Part shown: in pieces, positions 9,508 through 18,076 of the stretch
How the letters are laid out: every line of letters starts with the position of its first letter
Position numbering within the stretch: position 1 is the stretch's first letter
NCBI RefSeq assembly: GCF_016107705.1
Contig: NZ_JAEHGC010000007.1
Location: 243,362 to 307,361 of the forward strand
From: Neobacillus cucumis
GTDB lineage: Bacteria > Bacillota > Bacilli > Bacillales_B > DSM-18226
Reading direction: 5' to 3'
Length of the DNA stretch: 64,000 bases
The notes under the pieces: generated by a model
Seen by the model: the letters and a program-made list of their open reading frames with translations, nothing else
Database searches by the model: none
What the model was told of the DNA's origin: nothing
Program-made: the position numbers and the translations under genes

Positions 9508-10494
9508 ATGACAATCATTGTTATTATCATCGTTCTAGCCTTAGCTTTCGATTTCATTAATGGCTTTCATGATACGGCAAATGCAATCGCTATGTCGGTT
9601 TCTACAAGAGCTTTGTCACCACGGTTTGCTGTTATTTTTGCAGGTGTTTTAAATTTTATCGGTGCAATTACTTCTCAAGCAGTAGCAAAATCAATCGGCG
9701 GAAAAATCGCTGATCCCTTCCATATTGAAAATGGAATGGCCATTGTCATCGCCGCCTTACTATCTGCAATTTTTTGGAACCTGATTACTTGGTATTTTGG
9801 GATTCCGTCTTCATCATCCCACACATTAATTGGATCAGTCGCTGGAGCTGTTATTTTTGGATCAGGACTACATTCCATCAACTGGGTAGGATTCACTGAC
9901 ATTATTAAAGGATTAATTATTTCCCCCTTTTTAGCTTTTTTTGTAGGCTTTATTCTCATGAAAATATTAAGGGTTCTTTTCAAAAATGCGAATCCTCACC
10001 GTGCCACCCGCGGTTTTCGTTCGATTCAGATTATAGCTGGCGGATTAGCTGCTTTTTCACATGGAGGAAATGATGGCCAAAAAACAATGGGGATTATTGT
10101 TTTCGCCTTAGTAGCAGCCGGATATCAATCAACCCTTGATGTTCCTTTTTGGGTTCAGTTGATTTGCGCAGCAGCAATGGGTCTTGGTACCATGATTGGC
10201 GGGATGCGAATTATTAAAACGGTGGCTAAAAAATTATTTAAAGTACAGCCCATTAATGGATTTGCTGCAGATTTATCATCCTTTGCCGTAATGCAGGGAG
10301 CAACTTTATTAGGTGTTCCAGTTTCAACCACTCATGTTGCTTCCTGTTCGATATTAGGTGTAGGATCTGCTAAGCGATTTCGAGGTGTCAATTGGGGTGT
10401 TGCAGGAAGAATGGTCATTACATGGGTGATAACATTACCGATTTCTGCAGCAATTGCTGGCATTTTCATAACCATCATAAAGATTTTTTTATAA
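9508..10494 (+). CDS. pit: Low-affinity inorganic phosphate transporter, PiT family
   Basis: A 328-aa membrane permease of the PiT family, importing metal-phosphate with protons. The duplicated PiT signatures are clear: GFHDTANAIAMSVSTRALSP near the N terminus, PSSSSHTLIGSVAGA near residue 108, SHGGNDGQKTMGI near 185 and GVPVSTTHVASCSI near 270. About nine to ten helices are visible. AGGAGG precedes the ATG. It forms a two-gene operon with the DUF47 gene and ends at a strong terminator. Confidence 0.95.
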   Translation: MTIIVIIIVLALAFDFINGFHDTANAIAMSVSTRALSPRFAVIFAGVLNFIGAITSQAVAKSIGGKIADPFHIENGMAIVIAALLSAIFWNLITWYFGIPSSSSHTLIGSVAGAVIFGSGLHSINWVGFTDIIKGLIISPFLAFFVGFILMKILRVLFKNANPHRATRGFRSIQIIAGGLAAFSHGGNDGQKTMGIIVFALVAAGYQSTLDVPFWVQLICAAAMGLGTMIGGMRIIKTVAKKLFKVQPINGFAADLSSFAVMQGATLLGVPVSTTHVASCSILGVGSAKRFRGVNWGVAGRMVITWVITLPISAAIAGIFITIIKIFL

Positions 10495-10538
10495 CACTTT
10501 AGTAGGTGACCTGATTTTTCTAATGGATAAAACAAAAA

Positions 10539-10574
10539 AATCCCATCTGATTTAAGTTCAGATGGGATTCTTTT
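10539..10574. terminator. Bidirectional terminator between pit and the FUSC gene
   Basis: AATCCCATCTGA and TCAGATGGGATT form a 12-bp stem with a 7-nt loop. A tracts and T tracts lie on both sides. Confidence 0.9.
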
Positions 10575-10605
10575 AGGTTCACATAAACATCATCTATTTG
10601 AGGTC

Positions 10606-12531
10606 TTATTTCTCAACATCTAATTGAAATGCATGCTGTAAGGAATCGATTTCTTTTTCTATACTTGGGAACTCAACAATTTTAGGAACATTTTTTATCA
10701 TTGGGGATGTTTCTCGGTCGGCAGCATTCGCCATTGTTTCAAACACATAAAACAATTGAGCAAGAGCATCGTCACTAAGAACCGGACGTTTAGACATTAG
10801 CGAGCATTTTTCCAGTAAGTACCCAAGCTGTTCGATGGAAAATATAACGGGCCAATAATACGCTAAAGTCTTTTGATTAACGGGAATCTCACCTGTTGCT
10901 GTATCATACATAGTTCGTAAATTATTAAGATTCGTCCTCATTTTACTTCGCTCTCTGCTTTTTCCTGCATCAAAACCTTCTCCTTGATCAGAGAAAAGAA
11001 TAAATAAAAACTGTGCCTGGCTTCTTATCGTTTTTGTGATGTTATGCGGCAGACGGCTTGAAGCAGACCGCCTCCCTAGCAATAAAACCCCTAGAATACC
11101 AATCACAATTCCAATGATGACGTCAAGAATTCTGGCAGATGCAAAAAAGGAGAAGCTATGGTTTCCTTGACTTCCACTCTCCGCCATCAATAAGGCATTG
11201 GGCGTAAAAAACAATGCGGCTAACCCATAATTTTTTACAATAAATAGTTCTGTTATAAAGGTTAAAAGCAGAACAAAGAAAGCAATCATGTATCCAGTTG
11301 GGTGTGTTGAGAGAACCAGGCTTGCGATGAGAATCCCAAGGATTGTGCCAATTCCTCTTTGAACCGCGCGATGGTAGGTAGACACGATTGTAGCTCCCGA
11401 CATGACTGCTACACAGGATAATGGTATCCAATAGGACCGATTAAAGCCAAACTTATACGCGATTATCGCGGCAATCATGGTAACAACGCCAAAACGTAAG
11501 GCGGAAATAAAAACAAACGAGTTTTTATCAAAGGCTCCTAAAAAAATCGTTTTTAGAGATTGCTTCGACAATTCCATCTCTGGACCCAGTTCGGTAATCG
11601 GTTTTTGCAAAATCGCATCAGCCTCATAGATTCTTGCCCATATCGTGTTTATGGAAGGATCCATATTTTTTTGCTCAACGTCATTTTCCCCACGTTTGTT
11701 CTGCTCAAGTGATTGGGCAATTTTACGTATCGATTCTCCCATTTTTGGCGGCAAGTTTGAATGCTCTTCTGGAATATTTTCTAGGACAGTCATAAATATC
11801 AAATTTGCATGATTATGTAATAAATATAATCGTTGAAAAAGGTCTGTTTTACGCCATGATATGTATCCCGCTGTGAGCGTTTCTTCTGCTTCTTTAAAAA
11901 CGGTCATTACTCGTTGTCTAGCAGCATTCAAGTGATCCGAGCCAATTGAATCAAAAAAGGATGCCAGTTCGAAATATTCTCGTTTTACCACATCTTGTTC
12001 AGGAGCATGGGGATGAAAAAACCAACCGATCATGGCAATCACCCATGATAATGCGCCACCAAGAAAGGCAAGACCGGCCCGAAGTGGAGCAAGTTCAGGT
12101 TGAACAGGCATACCTGATGTCATCGCAAAAATTAAAACGAAAAAGATGGCGGATGGTCCTTTAATTTTTAAAGCCCCAAAAATAAAGATTCCAATACCTC
12201 CGATGAGCCCCATTAAAATAGCGGCTGCCAGTGGGTGTGGAGCTGCAACTGTTCCTAAGAACGTAACGAACGTTATTCCGAGTAGGACAAAGAATAACTT
12301 TTTTGCTCTTTGAGCATATGGAATATTAAAGACGTATAAATAAGTGAATCCCCCCATTCCGGCTAATAATCCATATTGAAAATTCCCCAGGAGTAATCCA
12401 ATCATAATGGGTAACGATGCTGCCAATCCCGCGCAGAATGCTTTCAACCAAGGGAATGGCATTTTATTTACCTTTAACGCTTGTCTGATAATGGAAGTGA
12501 CTTTAAGAGAACCATTTTTGTTTTCTCCCAT
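10606..12531 (-). CDS. FUSC/aromatic-acid-exporter-like membrane protein
   Basis: A 641-aa protein with the two-fold architecture of the fusaric-acid-resistance/YccS family: an N-terminal block of about six helices (residues 20-165), a cytoplasmic helical segment of about 150 residues, a second six-helix block (about 325-480, with RFGVVTMIAAIIAYKFG and RSYWIPLSCVAVM) and a C-terminal cytoplasmic domain. Family members are thought to export aromatic acids or similar anions. The ATG at 12531 is chosen because GAGGAGG lies 6 nt upstream; the open frame extends 27 codons further without such a site. The leader holds a perfect 18-bp palindrome. Confidence 0.82.
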   Translation of the reverse strand: MGENKNGSLKVTSIIRQALKVNKMPFPWLKAFCAGLAASLPIMIGLLLGNFQYGLLAGMGGFTYLYVFNIPYAQRAKKLFFVLLGITFVTFLGTVAAPHPLAAAILMGLIGGIGIFIFGALKIKGPSAIFFVLIFAMTSGMPVQPELAPLRAGLAFLGGALSWVIAMIGWFFHPHAPEQDVVKREYFELASFFDSIGSDHLNAARQRVMTVFKEAEETLTAGYISWRKTDLFQRLYLLHNHANLIFMTVLENIPEEHSNLPPKMGESIRKIAQSLEQNKRGENDVEQKNMDPSINTIWARIYEADAILQKPITELGPEMELSKQSLKTIFLGAFDKNSFVFISALRFGVVTMIAAIIAYKFGFNRSYWIPLSCVAVMSGATIVSTYHRAVQRGIGTILGILIASLVLSTHPTGYMIAFFVLLLTFITELFIVKNYGLAALFFTPNALLMAESGSQGNHSFSFFASARILDVIIGIVIGILGVLLLGRRSASSRLPHNITKTIRSQAQFLFILFSDQGEGFDAGKSRERSKMRTNLNNLRTMYDTATGEIPVNQKTLAYYWPVIFSIEQLGYLLEKCSLMSKRPVLSDDALAQLFYVFETMANAADRETSPMIKNVPKIVEFPSIEKEIDSLQHAFQLDVEK

Positions 12532-12579
12532 TCGGTGCCTCCTCTCTATGATGTTTAAGAAAATAAACATTAGAAAAAC

Positions 12580-12597
12580 CAGACAGCATGCTGTCTG
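12580..12597. promoter_or_regulatory. Perfect 18-bp palindrome upstream of the FUSC exporter
   Basis: CAGACAGCATGCTGTCTG is fully self-complementary and lies 49 nt upstream of the exporter start codon. An unspaced palindrome before an exporter gene suggests a TetR-like operator. T-rich flanks on both strands also allow a terminator reading. Confidence 0.5.
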
Positions 12598-12732
12598 ATT
12601 TTTCCTCGTCATTGTGAATATCGTGATGTCTGTTTATATTTCCCATTTCACCGTTTGGGTATTACAATAAATATAACGTGTTTTTCTATTATTTTTAAAA
12701 ATTCGAGAATAAATTAATGAGGTCATTAAGGC

Positions 12733-13232
12733 TTACCATGAACATTGATATAACAAATAGTGGGTTTCAAAATTGAAGTTTTTAAGGAGGTTTTCTAATA
12801 TCGATTTCGTTCGGTCAAGTTCTTTGTAATAGTAATCATCATAGGCAATGCTGCCGAAAAAACAACCTGGCCTTGTCGGTAGTCGATCATGTGATGGGTA
12901 TGTTTCGTAAGAGTTTCTATGCATAATTTATAAAGTTCCTTCAATTGGTCTTTCGTGACTTCCACCGTAAAAACAGGTTCATCTGTTCCATCATTAAGAT
13001 TTTCTACAAACCAATTGTGAATCTGATTTGCCTTTCGCCAGTAGGCAACTTCCTCTAACATACTGGACCATTTGTGACCAAATTCTTCAAAGTGCTTAAT
13101 GTACGGTTTCACTAGTTTATAGCGCTCATCCCCTTCTTCTAGTTGATGAAAACGCCCGTTTGCGAGAAGGACTTGTTCAAGGTTCATTCCGTCAATCTTA
13201 GGGGCACTCAATAGATACATATCTAGACCCAT
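12733..13232 (-). pseudogene. Conserved MGLDMYL-type protein, apparently frameshifted
   Basis: The product begins MGLDMYLL at an ATG with AGGAG 8 nt upstream and contains EEVAYWRKANQIHNWFVENL, typical of a widespread uncharacterised protein family. The frame then turns to unrelated sequence and ends at 12795. In the next frame the expected C terminus appears: RLPTRPGCFFGS, AYDDYYYKELDRT and ILENLL, ending at 12733. The switch falls between about 12880 and 12925 and equals loss of one base. Either the gene is inactivated or the assembly carries an indel. The molecular function of the family is not known to me. Confidence 0.75.
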
Positions 13233-13349
13233 AACACATTCTCCTATCAAAATTTTTTGGTTATTGCTAACCACAATCATCCTATCATTTTTTGGATCTA
13301 TTTTTGGGACAAAAATTGACAAAATATTGAATCTTATTATCTATTTAGG

Positions 13350-13403
13350 AAGTGGAAAATAAAATAGCGAAAGTGGAAAATAACTTCAAAAAGTGGAAAA
13401 TAA
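13350..13403. repeat. Tandem repeat, period about 21 bp (three AAGTGGAAAATAA units)
   Basis: AAGTGGAAAATAA starts at 13350, 13371 and 13391 with variable sequence between. It lies in the spacer upstream of the frameshifted MGLDMYL gene and resembles, in reverse complement, the array at 63879-63961. Confidence 0.7.
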
Positions 13404-13435
13404 ATTTTTAAAAAGAATAGCTACGAGTTCTTTTC

Positions 13436-13470
13436 AAAGAAAAAACACTGATAATCATCGATTATCAGTG
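13436..13470 (-). terminator. Terminator of the 123-aa hypothetical gene
   Basis: CACTGATAATC, loop ATC and GATTATCAGTG form an 11-bp stem, with a TTTTTT run downstream on the minus strand. Confidence 0.85.
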
Positions 13471-13511
13471 CCCTTCACCCAACATTTGGTGGTGTCTTAA
13501 AGTAGAATCAG

Positions 13512-13883
13512 CTATATCTGAAAAATACTTTCAAGTATAGCCAATGGGCTGTCAAACTTTATCTCAAAATTGCTTCCTGTGTAATAAAAATCTGGATCGG
13601 TGTCTCCATCAAAATGAATGTAGATGTTTGCGATTTCTTCCTTTCCTTTCATAATCATTAGTTTTCCAGTTTCGTCTGAAAAAGCCTTAAAATGAAGGAC
13701 GTCAAAAGAGGCCCTGACTGAATCATTCCTTTTTCGAATAACAAATCCTCTTTCTCGAAAATAATCTTCAAACACATCAAGAAATTCCTGTCTTTTTTCT
13801 ATTAACGCTGTCTGAACCTTTTGTTCATAAAGATCATGATCCTTTTCCCTTAAACTAAGTAGTTCTTCCTTTTTAAAACTCAT
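13512..13883 (-). CDS. Hypothetical protein (123 aa)
   Basis: I do not recognise this family. The protein is charged and soluble: an N-terminal helical region (KKEELLSLREKDHDLYEQK) is followed by a mixed alpha/beta part with IYIHFDGDTDPDFYYTG. AAGGAG precedes the ATG and a strong terminator follows, so it is probably a genuine monocistronic gene. Confidence 0.7.
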   Translation of the reverse strand: MSFKKEELLSLREKDHDLYEQKVQTALIEKRQEFLDVFEDYFRERGFVIRKRNDSVRASFDVLHFKAFSDETGKLMIMKGKEEIANIYIHFDGDTDPDFYYTGSNFEIKFDSPLAILESIFQI

Positions 13884-13943
13884 TTTTTACTCTCCTTGGG
13901 ATTTTTCAAAAATAGCAATTATAAATATATGGTACTACTATTA

Positions 13944-14107
13944 TCATGAAAAGTGTAGAATTTCAGCACCTAGCCCTTGCCTGCAATTAAAATATGCTCT
14001 TTCAAGAGAGCAGTCAGCTTTATTCCCCGCTTCCGCACCGGTAAATGAAGCGGTATTTACCATGGAAAACAGGGAAACGAAAATGAAGAAATAATCGCTT
14101 TTTTCAT
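13944..14107 (-). pseudogene. Possible broken small secreted peptide
   Basis: An ATG at 14107 with AAAGGAG 8 nt upstream starts MKKAIISS, a signal-peptide-like beginning, but the frame stops after 16 codons. One base off, a second frame continues with IFVSLFSMVNTASFTGAEAG and runs to a stop at 13944. Joining the two would give a secreted peptide of about 50 aa with two cysteines. This is a weak call: no family is recognised and chance is possible. Confidence 0.3.
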
Positions 14108-14243
14108 GGATGTTTACTCCTTTATTTATTATTTTTACCATTTTTATTCCTTATGCCCGCATCCTCCAATGCTTTACTAAACTTTTTTAAAGGAAAATCT
14201 GATATAGTAGTCTTAATGTGGAATAGAAAGGAATTTTTTTATC

Positions 14244-15065
14244 ATGAAATGTATTTCAATTGATTTAGATGGGACACTATTGAACTCTGACCATGAAATT
14301 TCAGAAGAAAGCGAGAAAGTTTTAAACGAATTAAAAGCACTAGGTCATGAGCTTATTTTGAATACAGGAAGGGCATTGGCAGATGTCATTAAATTAAAAG
14401 CCGTGCAAAATTTAGAGATTCCTATTTTTTGTATAAATGGTTCTGTTTTGTATTCACGTACAAAAGAAATGCTGTATGAGGCGACATTGCCGATTTCTAC
14501 CTTTAAAGAACTTCTTCCAATTTTGAAAAATTTAGGCGCAGGTATTCTTGTCTACACGAATCATGGCGGTTTTCCTTCCACCCTGCCTCCATTAAAAGAT
14601 AAGAGTAAAGAAGAACTCGACACGTTTTTTCAAGAATACAATTACGATAAAATTTTCGAGCAGGAAAATCTTAAAATCTATAAATTAATTGCTATGGTGC
14701 ACAATGACCAACTTGAAAAGGTTGATGAAATAAAAGCGGCGTTAGCGGGAAAATTCCCGATTACGATGGCTTCTTCCTTTCCAAATAATGTTGAAATTAC
14801 GTCAGGGGATGCTCACAAAGGAAAGGCCCTATTGAAGTACAAAAAAATGATGGGGCTGTCTTTTGATGAGATTATTGCCTTTGGTGATGGCGGGAATGAC
14901 CTCGGCCAGTTTGAAGTAGCTAATATTTCGGTTGCAATGGGTAATGCCCCCCTTTATGTGCAAGAAAAAGCAGATCTAGTCACAAAAACAAATGATGAAG
15001 ATGGTTTTGCTTATGCGGTCCGTCATCTATTAAAATTAACTAACACCCCAGTTGGGCAGCATTAA
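14244..15065 (+). CDS. Cof-type HAD-IIB family phosphatase
   Basis: A 273-aa haloacid-dehalogenase-type hydrolase. Motif I is SIDLDGTLLNSD at residues 5-16, motif II is LILNTGR near 40, the motif III lysine sits near 195 (GDAHKGKAL) and motif IV is FGDGGNDLGQF near 213. A C2b cap lies between motifs II and III. Such enzymes dephosphorylate sugar phosphates, nucleotides or flavin and pyridoxal phosphates. The substrate is not predictable. It is a single gene converging on the P5C reductase gene. Confidence 0.9.
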   Translation: MKCISIDLDGTLLNSDHEISEESEKVLNELKALGHELILNTGRALADVIKLKAVQNLEIPIFCINGSVLYSRTKEMLYEATLPISTFKELLPILKNLGAGILVYTNHGGFPSTLPPLKDKSKEELDTFFQEYNYDKIFEQENLKIYKLIAMVHNDQLEKVDEIKAALAGKFPITMASSFPNNVEITSGDAHKGKALLKYKKMMGLSFDEIIAFGDGGNDLGQFEVANISVAMGNAPLYVQEKADLVTKTNDEDGFAYAVRHLLKLTNTPVGQH

Positions 15066-15068
15066 TCC

Positions 15069-15107
15069 AAAAAAGCCTTCACATTCAACAGAATGGAAGG
15101 CTTTTTT
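15069..15107. terminator. Bidirectional terminator between the HAD and P5C reductase genes
   Basis: AAAAAAGCCTTC pairs with GAAGGCTTTTTT, and CATTC pairs with GAATG inside it, giving a long, nearly continuous stem. Confidence 0.9.
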
Positions 15108-15115
15108 GTGTTCGG

Positions 15116-15913
15116 TTAATCTTGAACCATTGCTTTTTGGCGGCATGCTTCAATCGCATCGATCATTAGGTGATCTAAATGGTTGGTGTCCAAAACCTCT
15201 AAACCAGCAGCCGTTGAACCGCCCGGGGTGGCCACCTCATCTGCTAGTTCCGCAGGATCCGCATTGGTTTTCAGCATTTCTGCAGAGCCGGCAATCATGT
15301 TTGCCACTAGCTTCCTTGCTTGTTCTTGACTGACACCGGACTCCATTGTGATTTTTTCAAGTGCTTCCGCGACTCGGTAGATAAAGGCCGGGGCACTTCC
15401 GGTGACAGCTGTCAGTTCATGAATTTGCTGCTCCGTTACTTTTTCAAATTCACCAATGCCGTAAATCAATGCTTCAATCCAATCTTGCTGTACTTGTTTT
15501 ACATTTTGGCCAAGTGCATACAAGGTCATCGACTTTCCTAATTTTGCGGCTGTATTGGGCATTACCCATGCTACAGCTGTTCCTTTAGGAAGCTTAGACT
15601 CCAGGTAGGTTGGACCGATTCCAGCTGCTACCGTGATGATCAGTTGTCCATGAACTAGGTCTACTAAATCTGCAAGAATCGAATCATGAGATTCTGGCGG
15701 CATAGCGAGTATAATGATATCCATCATGCTGACCTCTTGCTGCCAGTAATCGGTCGTTTCCACGTCATATATTTCTCTTACGTCATGTAATCGCTCTTCG
15801 TTTCCATTATTGCCGACAAGTATGGCAAATTTATTCTTGTTTAGTCCTTCAATAAGAGCTTGGGCCATGCGCCCTGCCCCAATAAACAAAACATTTTTTT
15901 TACTGTTACTCAT
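15116..15913 (-). CDS. Pyrroline-5-carboxylate reductase
   Basis: A 265-aa NAD(P)H-dependent enzyme making proline from 1-pyrroline-5-carboxylate. The Rossmann motif FIGAGRMAQALIEG is at residues 10-23. Later come WVMPNTAA, the catalytic-domain block LTAVTGSAPAFIYRV and the family signature DEVATPGGSTAAGLEVL. Length fits ProC/ProI/ProG proteins; which Bacillus paralogue it matches cannot be decided here. AAGGTGAG precedes the ATG. It lies alone between the HAD terminator and the DUF1002 gene. Confidence 0.94.
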   Translation of the reverse strand: MSNSKKNVLFIGAGRMAQALIEGLNKNKFAILVGNNGNEERLHDVREIYDVETTDYWQQEVSMMDIIILAMPPESHDSILADLVDLVHGQLIITVAAGIGPTYLESKLPKGTAVAWVMPNTAAKLGKSMTLYALGQNVKQVQQDWIEALIYGIGEFEKVTEQQIHELTAVTGSAPAFIYRVAEALEKITMESGVSQEQARKLVANMIAGSAEMLKTNADPAELADEVATPGGSTAAGLEVLDTNHLDHLMIDAIEACRQKAMVQD

Positions 15914-15978
15914 TGCTGCTCACCTTGATTTTCTAAGTTGAATATGTTGCTTAGCTTACCCAATTTTGTCGATAAATC

Positions 15979-16896
15979 TTATGAAAAAATACTCTTGATC
16001 GCATCAATTAATTTTTGAAAGAAATCTGCGACTTTTTGAAAAAATCCTTGGTCCACCGCGTTCTCGACCTTCTGTTTAACGTCCTGTGCAAGATTATCGA
16101 GTTGAGATTGGACGTTATCAAAATTGATGTTCAGATGACGCATTTTATCGAATAGGTCAATTAACAGCTGACGATCTTTCTCACTCAGGCTGATGTTCAA
16201 CGTTTTTAATTTTTCATCCACGATGTTGGCAATGTCCTCTTTTGTTGCCGGATGCTGTGCAGCAATTTCTTGTTTAATTTCTGTTAACAGCTGGCTGACT
16301 TTATCGGAATCCATGCCTTCTTTTTTGGCTAAATTAGTTGCTAAGCTTAATTCCTCACTAGCAACTTCCGTCCGGTCCTTATTTAGGTTAGTACCTTTTC
16401 CGGTATCATATGCCTTATAGATCCCAACAAGGGCGGAATGTCCGCTGACTTTTAATGGGGATGCAACATCCACTTCGGCATCCTTTACCCCAGCCGTTAA
16501 CAAGGCATTTGCATACATTTCCTTTGTGACCTCAGTAATATTTTCAGGTGTTACGATGTTGACGACAATTCCCTCACCTGTGTCGTCTCTGGTAATTTTT
16601 GCAGAGGAATACATATTGGCATGGGCATCCCCTTTGATATAGTTCACGAGGTCTTGTCCAGTTGCCGTAATTTCTCTTACTTGGCTTGGATCGGTCACAT
16701 CTAAAAGTTTTTTGACTTCGTCTTTTTGGGCAGCGGATAATTGTGCCCCGTACACGACTACTGGGGGTCCATACTTTTCATTAATGCTGTCATTATCACC
16801 ACTTGAGGCAAGAGCAATGCCAGAATTTCTTATAAATAATGTCGTTATCAGAACACTGGCGATTGCCGCTCCTTTTAAAAAGCGATTCCATTTCAT
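15979..16896 (-). CDS. DUF1002 (YpuA-like) secreted protein
   Basis: A 305-aa protein with an N-terminal signal peptide (residues 1-30, MKWNRFLKGAAIASVLITTL) and the DUF1002 core VVYGAQLSAAQKDEVKKLL, then GQDLVNYIKGD and ITEVTKEMYANALLTAGV. The C-terminal third is helical and charged (KTLNISLSEKDRQLLIDLF), ending in an amphipathic helix. Related Bacillus YpuA is an uncharacterised exported protein. The gene appears monocistronic. Confidence 0.88.
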   Translation of the reverse strand: MKWNRFLKGAAIASVLITTLFIRNSGIALASSGDNDSINEKYGPPVVVYGAQLSAAQKDEVKKLLDVTDPSQVREITATGQDLVNYIKGDAHANMYSSAKITRDDTGEGIVVNIVTPENITEVTKEMYANALLTAGVKDAEVDVASPLKVSGHSALVGIYKAYDTGKGTNLNKDRTEVASEELSLATNLAKKEGMDSDKVSQLLTEIKQEIAAQHPATKEDIANIVDEKLKTLNISLSEKDRQLLIDLFDKMRHLNINFDNVQSQLDNLAQDVKQKVENAVDQGFFQKVADFFQKLIDAIKSIFS

Positions 16897-17009
16897 TTTT
16901 AAGTCTCTCCTTTTCCCATAAAATAACCTTGGTTTGTTTCAGAAACCTATTTTACTCTATCACGCCAAGATTTTCATGTGAATAGGTTTTAAGCCGTATA
17001 AATTTTTAG

Positions 17010-17093
17010 TTTCGCTGATTGGAAGGGACTTTTCGCCAATTAGAGGTAGCGTTTCGCTGATTGGATGCCTTTTACCGCTGATAGCTACTCATT
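17010..17093. repeat. Degenerate tandem repeat, period 21 bp (four units)
   Basis: Units start at 17010, 17031, 17052 and 17073. The first and third share TTTCGCTGATTGGA; the second reads TTTCGCCAATTAGA and the fourth TACCGCTGATAGC. The array ends just before a terminator that itself contains CGCCGATTGGCG. Confidence 0.65.
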
Positions 17094-17100
17094 TGTATTC

Positions 17101-17128
17101 AAAAAAGAAAGCTCGCCGATTGGCGAGC
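17101..17128 (-). terminator. Terminator of the SDR/ketopantoate-reductase-like operon
   Basis: GCTCGCC, loop GATT and GGCGAGC, followed on the minus strand by TTTCTTTTTT. Confidence 0.85.
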
Positions 17129-17150
17129 CCATCATTTATATAAATTAAAA

Positions 17151-18062
17151 TCAACTAAACTGGCTTTCCATCTTTTTTATTTTTTCATAGAGGTCTTTGT
17201 TAACCGGAGTGGATACACCGTGTTTTTGACCCAGTTCCAAAACGGCACCAGAAAATAAATCCACTTCACTCAGGCGTCTCGCTTCCATATCCTGCGCCAT
17301 CGAAGGTTTTCCGGTCGGACCTAATGTCGAAAGCACGCCTAACCAATAATTCAACTCCTCTTCCGTTAAGTGGATTCCTTCTTTTTCAGAAAGTTTAATA
17401 ACTTCTTTCATCGCGACAATCATGGTGTCTCTAGCTTGCCCTTCTTTTTGAATTTCACCGTAATTACCTTGATAAACAGCAACCGTTTGATTGACGCCGA
17501 CATTCAGCATGAATTTCCCCCATTGCCGCCTTTGCATGTTGGTATCAATCTCATAAGGCAACTCCATTTTTTCAAAAAATTCAGCTACTCTCTTTGTTTT
17601 GTCTGAAATCACCCCTTGCTCCCGATCTCCAAAACAAAGCATACCCATATGATCATAGGTAAGTTGATTCCCGACCTTAACGGCATCCATTCCTTGCGCC
17701 ACACAGTATAAAACCTTGTCCATCCCAAACGCTTCGCCGATAATCGCTTCACTCGAAATTCCGTTTAAGGCTGATAAAAAAACGGTATTTTCTCCAACAT
17801 GATGTTTAACAGCTTGGATTGCATCCTGTAATCCATTAAATTTTACCGCAAACAGAATTAAATCAGCAGGTTCACAGCGTTCTTCAGGTGAAACATATTG
17901 AAATTCACAGCGTTCGCCGTTACAAAAAACCCCTTCTTCCTCGTACCGTTTAATTCTGTCCTTATCTGCAATAATTCGCAAATCCTCTTTTGGCATTTTT
18001 TTCGATAAATGGTGTCCAAATAATATCCCTAATGCTCCCAACCCAATAATAGAAACTTTCAT
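17151..18062 (-). CDS. Ketopantoate reductase family (PanE/ApbA-like) oxidoreductase
   Basis: A 303-aa NADPH-binding protein starting with MKVSIIGLGALGILFG, the PanE-type dinucleotide fold. AVKFNG (near residue 75) carries the conserved lysine, and the helical C-terminal domain begins near FMLNVGVNQT. PanE reduces ketopantoate to pantoate, but several paralogues act on other 2-oxo acids. The pairing with an SDR rather than pantothenate genes leaves the substrate open. The start at 18062 has AGGAG upstream; the longer frame overlaps the preceding gene. Confidence 0.83.
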   Translation of the reverse strand: MKVSIIGLGALGILFGHHLSKKMPKEDLRIIADKDRIKRYEEEGVFCNGERCEFQYVSPEERCEPADLILFAVKFNGLQDAIQAVKHHVGENTVFLSALNGISSEAIIGEAFGMDKVLYCVAQGMDAVKVGNQLTYDHMGMLCFGDREQGVISDKTKRVAEFFEKMELPYEIDTNMQRRQWGKFMLNVGVNQTVAVYQGNYGEIQKEGQARDTMIVAMKEVIKLSEKEGIHLTEEELNYWLGVLSTLGPTGKPSMAQDMEARRLSEVDLFSGAVLELGQKHGVSTPVNKDLYEKIKKMESQFS

Positions 18063-18076
18063 AATCTCTCTCCTCT

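Noticed and set aside
15052..15541. Plus-strand open frames across the P5C reductase gene
   Set aside because: They are antisense shadows of a clear P5C reductase gene and lack ribosome binding sites.
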